The notes beneath the pieces were generated by a model that was not told the DNA's origin, did no database searches, and saw nothing but the letters and a program-made list of their open reading frames with translations. Positions 42,876 to 55,294 of a stretch of 64,000 nt of DNA are shown here, in pieces. This stretch comes from Scortum barcoo (taxonomy: Eukaryota; Chordata; Actinopteri; Centrarchiformes; Terapontidae), in contig CM041540.1 in assembly GCA_023238725.1 (NCBI GenBank), positions 6,653,501-6,717,500 of the forward strand. The letters are read 5' to 3'. Position numbers and translations under genes: made by a program. Position 1 is the stretch's first letter; every line of letters begins with the position of its first letter.

Positions 42876-45800
42876 GCCCCCCGAGTGCCACTCCTGCTCA
42901 CATCCTTTGCGTAAAAAAAAGAAACTCGCCCCCAAAGCACATGTGCGGCTTTGCTGCAGCGGAAGGGCCACTTCCACCTCTGTCTGTTTATCCCGATGCT
43001 CTTGGTCAGACAGGACTCTTATTTTTGGTGACACGTCTTGACTCATCCACCTTAAACATTATTCTAAGACCATTACCTAATGATCCAAAGTCCACCAGTT
43101 AAGATTTTTAGAGTTAAGAATGGAAACATGGTGCAGTGGGCATTTAAAAAAGACAGAAAAAAGAAAGGAAAAGAAAAGACATGCATGCAGACCCTTGTAA
43201 AAATGATTTGTTAATTAAATCTGGATAAAATAAAGTGTTTGAGTTCAGTAGACATTTCCAAATCGTGCAAACTCCATAACTCTTTACTAAGGAATGAATT
43301 AGAATGAATCAGTTTGAAGTTAGTTCAGTTTCTCTTTTTACGCACCAGCATTTCACCATTTCACCAGCAGAGGGAGCCACCCCCCCTGTTTAGTGCAGTT
43401 TTACTGGGAAACTACAGTATTTTCAGAGACTAAACCAGTATGAGGAATACTACTGAAAGTTAAAGAATACACCTAAAAGTTGATCTAGTTTTAGAGAATC
43501 CACACAACTTTTCAACAGCTCTTTTGAAAATAAAATATGATTCTTATTCAAATGATTGAACTCACAACCCACTTCCAAGTGTAGAAAATCAAGATCATTT
43601 AGTAAAGTTATATTTTTAAAACATATGTACAAAATGTTACATGCAAACCAAAGTACCTCAGTTTATTTTTACTCCAGTGCTATACTTAAATATTTTTATC
43701 ATATCCTACTTTATACTTCTTCATTTCAGAAGGATTTTTAATACTTTGCTGCATTTTTCTGATGCCTATACTAACTGGTCATTTACAGATATAGATTTAC
43801 ATAAAGAAATATATGATAAGCTTATAAATACAACATTTTAAAGATTTATGAGCCTTTTTGGCTCGTAGCCCCTTATAATGTTCCAGACATCTATACCAAA
43901 CTGTGGTTTCCCCTCTAAACTACTCATATGGTTCAAGTTAGGCCCAAAGAGGTAAAGTTACCCGTAAAATTATTTGTTTCACAAATAGGATGGATCCAAG
44001 AAAAGTTTAAGAAAAAAATGACACATTTGTATGGCTTGTTATTCTTTCTTATCACGTTAATCACTTCATGACCCCTCAGATTTACCTTGTGACCCTGTTG
44101 AGGCATCCAACCTCTATGTTGAGAACCCCTGAACCTACTAGTAAAGCAGATATTAAATACTTCAAACCATCTTCACATCAAGCAGCTGGACACTAAAATG
44201 CTGCTCTAACATTGATGCGTCAGTGATAACAATCCAATAATGTAAGTTTCCTGCAGAACCAGTAAATTCAATTTCAATACTAAAATATATATTTTAATGA
44301 TATTGCTTTTGCACTTTTACTTTAAGTAATCCAGTAATTGACTTAGTAATTTAGTATTTTCATATTTTTATACTGGTACTTTTCCTTGAATCTCAGCACT
44401 TCTTCCATCACTGCTGAATACATAGTCAGAGTTCAAGTAATCCAAAAGAGACACTTTACCAGCAACCAGTTAAAAAAAAACTTTTATTGTTTTCTCAGGA
44501 ATACATTAGACTGCTGTGCACAGCACATACGTACAAAAATAAAAGGAAAAAACTTTAATATCCTTACTTAGCATTGTCTGTTTTTCGGAAACAAAGAACT
44601 GAAGTTTGTTTCGTCTTAATTTACAGTCATCAGCAAACCAAAACTAAGGCAGAGGGTGAGGTATATGAGAACAGAGATGAGAGGAATACAGTGGAGGCTC
44701 TCTCCCTTTCAGAGTGGGAGTTTAAAAAAGAAAACACATGAAGCATACACCCCTAATTAAGCTTGGGGCTCAGGCATGCTAATAGTACATTTAACATTAT
44801 TTAAAAAAAAGATATTCCTCACCTTGAATTAATTCAAATTTGATCTGCGATAAGCTGTGGAAAGAAAAAAAAAACAGATAAATCTCGATAGATTTTTTGG
44901 TCAAAGCTGAGCTTTTTTGTTTTAGACACAGACTTTCACTCCTTTAGGGATCCAGCTCTATTTGGTGACAGAATAATTCGAGGAAACTCCCTTCTTTACT
45001 CCAGCTTATAATCAAGATGCTGTTAATAAGGTGCTGCTAGAGACGTCAGACATCTTGACCGTGAGGTGGGCAGGAGAAGTGCTCATTGCTGTGCATGCTC
45101 AAAGTTCACTTCCACACCTTCTTCAGCTTTAAATGTGGATTTCTTTTAAAGCTACTTCACCCAAAAATGATGACAATTTACTCCCAACAACAAATGTACA
45201 TCCAGTAGTATTTCATGCAGCATCATGTCTTTTTGTTTGAGCTAAGCTCTTGATAAATTTGCTCCACTGAGTTGCATCTCGCATAGAAAAAAAAAGTCTT
45301 CAGAAGAAATCAGAGCAACAGGATGCATTTGTGAGAAAAATACTGTTATGAATTGATCTGTGCATTGTAGACAGTTGAGCAGCAGGTGATACTGTGTCAG
45401 TATGTGGTGGAAGGTGATTGGGGTCGGGGCAGTGCCCTGCAGCAGCAGCAGTAGAGGGCACGTCCTGAGGATGGCTGGGCTGCCGTCCTGCAGGACTGGA
45501 GTGCAGCACAGGAGGTGAGGCTCTGCGTGACTCTGCTCCTCGCACACTGCATTATCTCTGCAGATGTCCCCTCCACAGAAATATCCCAATACCAGTACTT
45601 GGAAAGGGGAGGGGACAGCAAGTCGTGGAGCTGCATTTTAAAGAGGTGGGGCTCTAAATTGAGAAAGGGAAGTCGGATTGTAGTGAAAAAAAAAATTGCA
45701 GATTGTGAAGCAGAGAACTGCTGAGAGCGACCAGGTCAGTTGGAGAGCAACTCCTGAGCCATAAATTATATTACGTTTAAACATAAAATAAAGTATTTCC

Positions 45801-47140
45801 TGTGTCAAAAAGATACTTCAAATTCCTATTTCATGGAAACAGTACAACCTATATAGCCGACCACCCCGGTCACTGGGGTTGGGGCCAGGGCCGGTCCGTG
45901 ACTCTGACCTTGAACTAAAAAAGGCTGAAAGGAGAGGAGGAAGCTCCTGGGTTACAGCTGGAATCCCAAGGTCCTGCCTACAGCGGGTGAGTGGTGGGGT
46001 GAGGGTGGGGAGGGGGCTTAGGGACAGGCAGAGGTGGGCTGTGAGGGGTGACAGAGCTCAGCAGGGGGAGGTGGGGAGGGGGGTCGTGCTCAGGTATGTA
46101 GGAGGCTGCCTGTCATCCTGGTAGATCCACATTCCTGCGGGGCGTTTGACGGACAACAAAGACAGCGGGCCGGCTCCCTCGCATACGTCTTTACTGGATT
46201 TAAATAGTCCTGCTTCCCTTCCCTTCTCTGAACATATGAATGGATGGAGGTTGATGGCGAAGCTGTTTAAGTAAACAGCTGCAGAAGCTACATGGTTGGA
46301 TGCACGCTGTGAGATTCTCAGAAACTGGGTGAAGCAAGAAAAACATCTTTGGAATATGTAACAAGATATTAACTATATATTGGACTACATCATAGCAGTA
46401 AGAGTACAAAGCAAGTACATTTTCAGCTCTGTACACAATTGCCACCATGCAAACCAATACTTATATGAATATCCTATTATATATTTTAAAAATCTCTTCA
46501 TGTTTTGCCCCTCAAACTTATCAAATCAGGCTTAAAATCAAGTGGCTACATTACTTATAGGGCATCCAGTCCACCAGCTGCACTGTCCTTTAGTCTTTCA
46601 GGCACGTGATTGACTCATCCATAATTGCATTTAAAACTATCTGCCTCCAGCTCCCAACACCTCGCTGCCACTGCAGTGCTGCTGCAGAGCACAGAGACAC
46701 GCGGCAGAAATGGCCCAGGGCACACACATCCTCCACCAAACACACGAGGACTAATTAAAAAGAGACAAACATGTGGGGACGATTCTCACCAAAAACATTT
46801 AGGCACCATCGCCATCGATGGTTAACTGTGCAACCTGAACTCTTTTTGCCTCTTTCAGGCAACTGCGACAAAGCAGCGTTAAAAAGCTCCTGAATTCTTC
46901 TTTTACATTTGCAACTATTTACATTGTTTATCATTTGGTTTTCACGGACAGTAGACATCAGTTTCAACAGCAGCAAAAGCTTCGCGGTGCGCAAACAGCA
47001 GCCCACTTTGCTGCGGGAGCTCCGTCCAAGACAATGTGCAGGTACATTTCTACTGTGTGCTCGCAGTCTATCCCTTCAGTCCACTCTTGTGCAGACGCAA
47101 GCATAGGTCCAAACAAGAATGTCCTCCATGCTCGGACAGA
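42876..47140. other. Region between fgf23 and fgf6
   Basis: No gene was recognised. Old repeats: family C pieces at 43650-43760 and 44130-44410, and a family H piece at 43845-44140. The stretch 44470-47140 is free of recognised repeats. A minus-strand AATAAA at 44488-44483 means part of it could be a long fgf6 3'UTR. The frames near 45240-45640 and 46935-47294 have no family similarity. Confidence 0.4.
43650..44410 (+). repeat. Composite of old repeats (families C and H)
   Basis: The outer parts ('atacttcttcatttcagaag' at about 43717; 'ttttgcacttttactttaag' and 'cttcttccatcactgctgaa' at 44306-44416) are family C. The middle (43845-44140: 'gagcctttttggctcgtagc', 'catgacccctcagatttacc', 'gttgagaacccctgaacct') is a second family also seen reversed at 63000-63085. 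The arrangement suggests one repeat nested in another. Confidence 0.45.
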
Positions 47141-47156
47141 TAAGTATTCCACCCTG

Positions 47157-47162
47157 TTTATT
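47157..47162 (-). terminator. fgf6a: Candidate fgf6 polyadenylation signal
   Basis: AATAAA on the minus strand, about 740 nt downstream of the fgf6 stop codon, giving a 3'UTR of roughly 760 nt. Another AATAAA far downstream (44488-44483) is an alternative. Neither can be proved from sequence. Confidence 0.35.
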
Positions 47163-47901
47163 TGCTGGCAATGCCACACAGTTAAACTTATGGCCTTGTG
47201 CCAGTCTTCATGGCTGACCGCTCTCTGGTCTCCACCACAGATTGTATATTACTTAATCGATCTAATTACAGAAAAGAAAATAAACCAGAGATAGTCAAAC
47301 CCCCCTCTGAGGCCCTCTCTGGAGTGTCAGCCCTATTTCTGACTCCAGTGGGTGTCTCTTACATGCAAGTTTAAGGGGGCCACAAGTGGGAACACCAAGG
47401 CACCTTTAAATCGTGCAGCAAAGGTAGTGCATTTAAGTTTCCCCCGCTGCCCGACATCGATAATCGAGCAGGGAGCCGTCAAGCGCTCAAAGGTTTGAAA
47501 GAAATGATAAACTTAGCAGATATTTGAGCAGAAGTCCATGCATCCCTTAATCTAGTAAAGTGGTTCTTTGAGGTAATAAAAAGTATTCGTTTCACTCTTT
47601 AAAAGCACAGGATATAGCTCATCCTCCATCTCAAAAAAGGAAGTGACACGTAGTTCAGTTACAGCAAGCACCAAGGTAAAGTGAGACAGGCAAAGGCTTC
47701 AACTCTCCCCGTCCATAAAAACAATAAGCAGCACAGTACATATACAAAGATAGCTATCCAAATATACATATATATAAACAGAATAAATATTTGTGTTTTC
47801 TCTCGCAGTCCGTCGGTGTGTATATCGTGACTACTATGCATCTCTGTGTTACCTGGAAGAACATCCACATGTGCAAATTACTGAGTTATTGCCAGTTTCT
47901 C

Positions 47902-50278
47902 TCATAGCCGCGGGAGGAAATGTGTGACAGTCATGGCGGTGGTGGCCCTGTTGCCTCTCTTTACGCGGCCATGCTTGCTGAGGGCAATATAGAAGCCCTT
48001 GTAAACAAAAGACTCATAGGCGTTGTAGTTGTTGGGCAGCAAAGTCTCCTTGAACTTGCACTCATCCACGAAGACTCTCTAAAAAGGCCAAAAGAGAAGA
48101 GAGAGAGAGAGAGGGGAGTGGGAGGGTGGGGGGTGGTCAGTAAATCTCATGGCAGACGCAGGGTGAACATCACAACATATGCATGGTTTCCACGTGACCT
48201 TTACTTTGGCAGACAGCCTGCCTACAAAGCATGCTTTGAGGGAAACTGGAGGAGGTGGCATGTTGTTGCAAAAGAAATGCCCCTTTCAAATGCAGATACC
48301 AGCCCACTGCTGTTACTGCTGAACTCATAAAATAATCCCAGGTAGGCCAGCTAAAAAAATATTACTATCAATATTAAAATAAGATTTGTTCGAATGCTAA
48401 ACTATTTGTACAGCATTAGGGAACAGAGACGCATTATGGTTGGGTAAACATTATCTGAAAGTTGGACAGATTGTGCTTCATATAATGCATATTTCTGACT
48501 ACATTTGTACAAAACAAGTATAGTTTTATATGTTTTACTACAACCATGAAGTTAGAGCTGGATTTAGTCTAGTGACATTTTTTATTACATTAGTGCCAAC
48601 AGCAACACCAAAACTCAACTTTATATTCCTCAAAGTAGGATATTGAATAAAGACATTTTTGTATATCCCACCTTTTTTAAAAATAATAAAATAGGTTTAA
48701 CCTCTTACATGTTAAATGCTGATTAAGCACAAGCAGCCATACAACAACAACTTTAAACAAAAAATGAAAAAATACTTGACAATACCGAAACAGTACTGAG
48801 GTCTGACGGCTACAGAAAGCTTTCAGATCTTTTATTGTAAAATTAAAATCTAGATTTAGTAGAAAACCATTTTTTTTTACTCTCCCCTATAAGAGGGAAG
48901 GTATAAGGTGAATAAACTCATCTGAGAGGCTCTTTAAAAATGACAAGGACAATTATTAACCATCAGTTACTTTATTAAATACTGTACTGTTCACACTGTA
49001 TACTGGATGCATACTGTTTCCATTTAAGTTTATACACTTTAATACTGTACTATACAGTATTTGCAATAATCAGCGAAAAATGATACTATAAAACTGTAGT
49101 TGAGACATTTAACAGTACAGTTTTTTCAGTGGGTTTTGTAAATATATCATAGAAAACACAGGAAATTCATGATCAAAGACCCACTGATGTCTTTTTGAAT
49201 ATCAAATGAAATTGTGGCTTTTTTATGATATAAGACATCAGACGACAGATTGTAACTGACCTACTTTTAAAAAACAGCCTACAGCTGCATGAAATGTTTG
49301 TTAAGGGAGTGAAATGTTAATGTTCACTATAAAAGTTTCTTATCTGCTTTGATGAACGTAGTAAGGGGTAAACAACATATATAACATACAGATTCAAGTG
49401 TTGGAAGTACATTTACTTAAGAACTGTACTTGAGCATATTTTTGAGGTACTTTACTTGATTATTTCTAATGTATGGTACAAATACTTTTTGCTATCTCCG
49501 AGGGAATTATTGAACTTTCTAATCCACAATGGTTAGTCACTATGCAGATTAAGATTTGACATGAAAACATATGATCAGTTTATAAAATATAATGGTGATA
49601 AGCTTGAAATGTGAAAAGTTTTTTATGACAGAAAATTGGAATTTTAAGAAAAACATAACGATGATGGGAAAATATAATTTTTCTGTAAATTTAGTTTACT
49701 AGTTACTTGCAGACTGATATTATTAATACATATTTACACCAACTAATACACTACAATGTATTATTATAGAATATTACATATTACATTTTTATGGATGAAT
49801 AAAGTACTTTATTGATCTCTGGGTTAAATTCATTCATATATAAAGTATATTAAAAACTTTAAGGTAACACATTAATGCATCAGTAATTATAATCCACTAA
49901 TGTACACACAGTATTATAAGATGGGTCATTCTGTATAATGAGTACTTTTGGTACTTTAGGTACATTTTGAGTATTACTACTTTCTGTACTTCTTCCTCCA
50001 CTGTGCAATTCTAAGTGCAGGACTTTTGCAAGTAATATAGTACTTTTTTATATATACTGTGGTAATTGAGTACAGGATGTGAATATTTCTGACCCAGAGC
50101 ATTAAAGCATTCTCCAGTGGGACTCCTTGGACCCCTCTGTGAAATGCCCCCCCCCGCCACCTTCTCCCCACACCCTCCCCCCCTTATCATCAGAGCATAT
50201 TAATAACACAACAGTGCTCATAAACCCTCGGATGCAGCAGCTACGTGAACTCATCTTACACTGAGGAGGACGTGTGTG

Positions 50279-50314
<36 letters not shown>

Positions 50315-51420
50315 TGCATATGCATGTGCGTGCGTGCGTGCGTGCATGTGTGTGTGTGCGTGTGTGTGTGTGTGCGTGCGCGCACGGGCGTACCGTTCCG
50401 TATAACCTTCCCCTGCTGTTCATTGCGACAAACAGCTCGCTCCTCACCCCTGAACAGGCTGATCACTCCTCGGTCCACGGTGGAGATCTCTATCAGACCT
50501 GGAGGAAACACAGCGTTAGGGACACACACACACACACACATCGTCTCACTGCGACTGGTGGATGGGGTGGAGGGGAGTGGTGGGGGGGCAAGGTGGAGAG
50601 GGACTGGCCTCTGCAGCAGCGATGGGTGTAACCTTGCAGGTGCATTGCGACTGGATGATGCTCCCTCCTGTCTGCTCAACTATCCCCCCTTTTTCTCTTC
50701 CCCTCTGAACGTCCCCCTGTGCGAGCGCTCGCTTCGCAGCGTGCAGACGGTGTGCGTGTCCCTGCTGCAGCGGGACGCGGGGTAAAAATAAGTTAGGCGT
50801 CTAAACTGGGTCCAAGCATTCATGTCATGTTTTTGGCTTGGGAGGATATTTCGCGCTGCACGGATGCAATTTTTTTTTTTTTTTTGCTTGGGGAAACTTT
50901 CAACCACGCCGACCCTTCTTATTAAATATCACGCAAAGACAAAGTGACCTAACTTTTGCACAGCCTGCGCATACGGTTACACCTCTCCTCCACCCTCCCA
51001 CCACCACCACCTTTCTCTCTCTCTCTCTCTCTCTCTCTTTTCCCCCCAGTGCTTTGCCGGATGCAACTCACTGTATTGGTTCTCGTTGTGTGCACCGCTT
51101 ATCCTGCCATCCGGGAGCACCTGCAGGTGAAACCCAATGCCCACGTTGCAGTAGAGCCGCCGCACTCTTTTGATGCCCTGCAAATAGTCACTCTCCCAGT
51201 TCAGCTCCGATTTCCCCCCGGTTATACCCAGGTAGGAGCGGGAGAACAGGGTCTCCCACTTCTTTTCCAACAAGGTCGCATTAGTCCTGCTCGGAATCGG
51301 ATAGGATGACGCGATCCCCCAGAGAGAAGTCCACAGTACAAGAACTGCTGGCAGCGTCCAGTGCGTCCTGGCCGCGCTGCTGGACATGCTGCTGTAGAGG
51401 CACCTTTGCGCAATGGCCAT
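47902..51420 (-). CDS. fgf6a: Fibroblast growth factor 6 (three coding exons) with a 1-nt frameshift in exon 2
   Basis: Exons (minus): 51420-51072, 50498-50394, 48078-47902, with GT/AG junctions. Fgf6 is a secreted, heparin-binding FGF of the FGF4/6 group, expressed in skeletal muscle in vertebrates. Visible: a hydrophobic signal segment (residues 22-37), an N-A-T sequon at 47-49, 'NWESDYLQGIKRVRRLYCNV' and 'GIGFHLQVLPDGRISG' in exon 1, 'IEISTVDRGVISLF' then, in another frame, 'ELFVAMNSRGRLYGT' in exon 2, and 'ETLLPNNYNAYES', 'YIALSKHGRVKRG' and 'MTVTHFLPRL' in exon 3. Exon 2 is 105 nt instead of 104: there is an extra base at 50451 after the Phe132 codon. As written, translation leaves frame and stops at 48064-48062, giving about 156 residues; without the extra base the length would be 209 (human 208). 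Sequencing error, polymorphism or true loss cannot be told apart here. Start: ATG at 51420 aligns with human Met1. Confidence 0.9.
49390..50095 (+). repeat. Degenerate teleost repeat (family C), longest copy
   Basis: Has 'caagtgttggaagtacattt', 'gaggtactttacttgattat', 'acattaatgcatcagtaatt', 'gggtcattctgtataatgag', 'tttggtactttaggtacatt', 'cttcttcctccactgtgcaa' and 'gtgcaggacttttgcaagta' in the usual order. An inserted-looking 'taaagtactttattgatctc' piece lies at about 49800. Confidence 0.65.
50271..50386. repeat. Compound GT/GA/CGTG microsatellite next to fgf6 exon 2
   Basis: Alternating (GT)n, (GA)n and (CGTG)n blocks over about 115 bp. On the gene strand it reads as CA/CG-rich sequence starting less than 10 nt after the exon 2 donor (50393-50392). 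Alternating purine-pyrimidine runs of this kind can adopt Z-DNA. Confidence 0.9.
50522..50540. repeat. (CA)n microsatellite upstream of the fgf6 exon 2 acceptor
   Basis: About ten CA units, in the gene sense a TG run ending about 22 nt before the exon 2 acceptor. Confidence 0.85.
51014..51040. repeat. (CT)n microsatellite in fgf6 intron 1
   Basis: About 13 CT units close to the exon 1 donor. On the gene strand it is a purine (GA) run. Confidence 0.9.
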
Positions 51421-52030
51421 CCGGTTCACCTTTGGGGCACGTGGTCAAAGTTACCTGCCCTAAAAATGCAACTCTTCTTGTTTTCTGTCCTTTGGCATGG
51501 TGGTGGCGAAGGCTTATTTTGGGATCAAGGCAGATCAAGGCCCCATAGCCCGAGATCTGAGCAGGAGGAGAGGGACGGAGCGCGTCGGAGCTTGAATTGG
51601 TGCCGGTGGCGATGATCATCTTTCGCCGCTCCGCGCCTCCGTAGCAGGCAACGCTGGCCGTGGAGGGGACACACCACTCACCGCAGGAACCAGCTCACCT
51701 TGCCCGACTCCCACATCCTAAAATGACATCACTGTGACTTCACCGCTGCACCCCCTCCATCAAAAGTGGGAGATGGGGAGGAGGAGGAGGTGGAAGGAGG
51801 AGGAGGAGGAGGAGAGAGTTACAGGACCCCAGCAGCAGCAGTTCTGGTAGGACTGATGGGGGGTGCTGCACCTTCACATCAGCGACCAACAAGCAGGACA
51901 GAACGAGGAGAGGCGTTTCCTGTGGTGCTTTTCACAATAAGAAGCGAGGCCCTGCATCACTTCGAGCATCCAAACCCGATTAAAGACACCACCCATTCAA
52001 GGCATACCAAGCACAGGCAGTCATAAATGG
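51421..52030 (-). promoter_or_regulatory. fgf6a: fgf6 upstream region
   Basis: GC-rich sequence upstream of the start codon with a CACGTG E-box at about 51439-51444, a MEF2-like near match 'ctaaaaatg' at about 51460, a TGACATCA CRE-like site near 51724, and a (GGA)n run at 51778-51817. There is no clear TATA box. Muscle control is expected from the family, but the motifs are only suggestive. Confidence 0.3.
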
Positions 52031-52544
52031 TATGACGAGTTTGGAAATGATGCAAACACCAAAACTCAACCCAATTGAGCACTTAAAGAAGATACTTGAA
52101 TAAAATGAGAGCTGATCAGTGGTGCTCAGAGGTCCCGAAGTCCCTGAGCTCAGACTAGTGGGGAGCACACACCTCGTCTTAACTACTTCTTTCAATATGT
52201 GTATGTGAATGTTTAGTAAAAGGGGGTTAAAAAAACATGACAGCAAATAAAAGCAGTATTTGACTTCAGAGTCACCAAATTTCAACCAACATCCCGGAAA
52301 CGTTAATACCAATAAGAAGTTTTGGTAGTTTATCAACACTTTAACAGTTTAAGTTCTGTTTAATTTCAATTAGTCACCAACCAGCATATTTTAAAGAAAA
52401 AAAAGGCAATTTAAGTATAATTAGCCAAATATTATGATGATAAAAATAGGAACACCTTTTGTTGATGCTGACACTGAATTCAAATGACTGTAATCACACC
52501 AAAGTTCAAGCGAGACATAAATACTAAAGACTGACTACAACATG

Positions 52545-52890
52545 CGACTTATAGTCAGTTCATTGAAAAATAATCAATAAGTAAATGTAATTGATTATTC
52601 TATATGACTGCCAGAGCTCAAGATAGACTCTTACAATATCAAAAGGTCAAAAATATTCTGATAATTGATCAGTTATTGGCATTTCAGCCTTTGCAGGTTC
52701 CAGCTTATCAAATGTGAGAATCTGATGTTTTTTTGTTTTGTTTTTTGCTTTTTTCATATCACTTGAGACTGAAACTCTTTAAAGTTTGCACTGTTGGTTG
52801 GGAAAAGCAAGATATTTGAAGACATTTTATAGACAGTTAATCAACAGACTGAGACACTGTTGATTAATATATTTGTTATTTGCAGCCCAA
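52545..52890 (+). repeat. Degenerate teleost repeat (family D)
   Basis: Contains 'ttgcaggttccagcttatca', 'aaatgtgagaatctgatg', 'gcactgttggttgggaaaag', 'atttgaagacattttataga' and ends 'tttgttatttgcagccc', the typical family order. Confidence 0.65.
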
Positions 52891-54319
52891 GATGAACTGA
52901 GCCAAGACTGTATTCACTGTGGAGGATAGGTCAAATGTTTTTATGAATATTTAGTTAACAGCAATGGAAAATGTGCACAATATTTCCTACTATGTATATT
53001 TTTTATATCACAAATTTCTGGACAAGATAGTTTACTATCAATGAATTAACCTCAAATTCCCAAGTGCTTTTATTGTGAAGGTAATCTAACCTATTTGTTG
53101 GGTTTTCCTCCAGCTAATTGTGGCTGACCTGACGCAGATCTTCCTCACATGGGAGACCTGCAGGAGGGGAGGGTGTGTGTTAATGTGTGTGAGAGAGTTT
53201 CATTGGCGTTGAGCAATCATGGGATGGATGGATGGATACTGTGTCCAGAACCCAAATCGGGACGGTGGTCATATGTCCTGGCAGCCTGCTGCCTTATTTA
53301 GAAGGAAGGTGTAAAAACAGTCACAGGCAGTCACAGGAGAGCAAATGGCAATCCTGTTTGACACTTCCTTAGCTGTTTGTTCAGGAAGTTTACATAACCA
53401 GATATTCTGCCTGGTCAGATTGCGCGTTATTATTGTAAGTAACACACCCTGCAACTAACAGAATAATATAACCTGCGTGGATCAAATACATGACATTGTT
53501 TTGGTCATCGCATCGAGTTCAGGTCCAGAAATAAAGTGCCAAAGGAGATATGGCAAAAGACCTGAGGTTTATCATCTTAATAGGGCAAAGCTTGATGTTT
53601 TACTGTATAAAATGTACCAATTTGTGCTTCATTTCTCCTTAAAAGGTCCAAATTACCCAATAAGTAAAAAATGAGATTACTTAGTGTTATTTGTTTTTGT
53701 CTAAAATGTGGGAAAAGATCTGCAGTTGATCATAATAAGTCAAAAATTACCATTTCATTTTTACTTAATTTCCCCTTAAAAGGCTTAATTTCCCCAATAA
53801 ATAAAAGCTGACATGACCTCTCCTGTGCTCTATATTTCTCTTATAAATATTTAGTCTAAATGTGGGTAAATATGAAGCAAATAAAAATAAATGTAAGCTG
53901 AGTGCACTGGGTTTAACCCTTCTTTACATCCCTGTTTGCATCCCGTCCTGCTGGGTGCCGGTGGGAGATGAAGACTCGGGGGAATTCCCAGCGCGTCACA
54001 GAGCACCGGGCTCTGGGGCCCCGAGGTGCTCTCGGCTGCCAGGGAGCCTCAGGCCCACCTTAGCAACCGGAGAGGCCGTGTTGCTGATAAACAGCAGTGG
54101 CAAGACAACCCACGATGGAAAAACAACAAACAAACAAAACCATTTCATGTATTCGTCAATGTGGAGATACGTAAAATGGACTACACGTCCTTCCAATTAG
54201 TGACAGTCATTAAAAACATATTTTAAATAGCAAGTTCATGTTTTAAAATATTTCCAGATACAATGTATGCTGTCCATTTTAATGCATGGAAAAAATTACA
54301 TACATAGTATGTATAACTG

Positions 54320-54430
54320 TATAACATTTCCCCAACTACTGTACTTAAGAACAAGTCTAAGTACTTACTATACTCAAATTTATATTTCCACTCCACTACA
54401 TACCAGATGAAAATTAAATTTCTGATTTAT
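54320..54430 (+). repeat. Family C fragment
   Basis: 'ccccaactactgtacttaag' and 'atttccactccactacatac' match the longer copies. Confidence 0.5.
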
Positions 54431-55294
54431 CATACCTGTTTCTATAAAAAAATAGCTTTAACTAGCTCCAGCTCGTTAAAAATACTTGCAAAACTCATAT
54501 AATTCCCATCAGCCTCAGCTGTAGTTTTTGTTCAGAGAAAACCGTTAAATGTCTAAGGTGGTGAAGTAAACATCACAGGTCACTCTAAGCATATTAGCAA
54601 TATGTTAGCATTTAGCTCAAGCTCTCTGTGCCAAAGTACAGACTCTTGTTAATTACAGTTTGCTTGAAATCATTCAGATGGGCAACAGAAACAAAAAAGA
54701 GGAAAATAAAACACAAACATCACTGACAAAATAAAGTAACAGAGATAACCAGGACCTTTTAGCGCCACCAGAGCAGATAGACTGGACCACACTGAATAGC
54801 AAATTAATGAGACAGCTTCTTGATTTGCTGTGTAAGCACATGGCCATGCAGCAGCCTGATTAGACAAAAGTACTGGGTTATCGACAGAGTGTAACTTCAA
54901 TCAATGGAGAGTGGGCACCGTTAATGAGACAGTGCTGAGCTCCTCAGCTTAATTCAGCTAATACCGTTACACTGGCGTGACGCTGAGGCTGCTTTTTTGG
55001 AAATAACACCATTTTTAAATGCAAAAATCAGAAACAAATAAACTACTGACAGAATTTCACAACATCATACAACATATTCATTCACATATTAGCTATACTA
55101 ATGTGATTTCGCTGTTATAATACAGAGAGATAAGAAGTGAGCACCTGAAATTTTTACCTTATTCCACATTGTTGCACAATTACTAAGATAACTAAAGATT
55201 AAAGACTAAAGAACTAAGATTACTAACTAAAGATTCTTTTTGTTATTGATTACCTTACTTATTGACTGATCTATAAACTGACAAAAAATCCAGA

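Larger units (their letters stand above)
48079..50393 (-). other. fgf6 intron 2
   Basis: 2.3 kb, ending with a family C repeat copy (49390-50095) and a mixed GT/GA/CGTG microsatellite (50271-50386) that reaches almost to the exon 2 donor. No nested gene was recognised; the GT-array frames around 50251-50679 are shadows of the repeat and exon 2. Confidence 0.6.

Noticed and set aside
50251..50785. Frames of 105-169 codons around 50.3-50.8 kb on both strands
   Set aside because: Made of translated GT/GA microsatellites plus fgf6 exon 2 in wrong frames.
51421..51429. Upstream in-frame start for fgf6 at 51429
   Set aside because: The codon is GTG, not ATG; the ATG at 51420 aligns with human FGF6 Met1.
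51281..51619. Minus and plus frames overlapping fgf6 exon 1
   Set aside because: Shadows of the GC-rich first exon and promoter.
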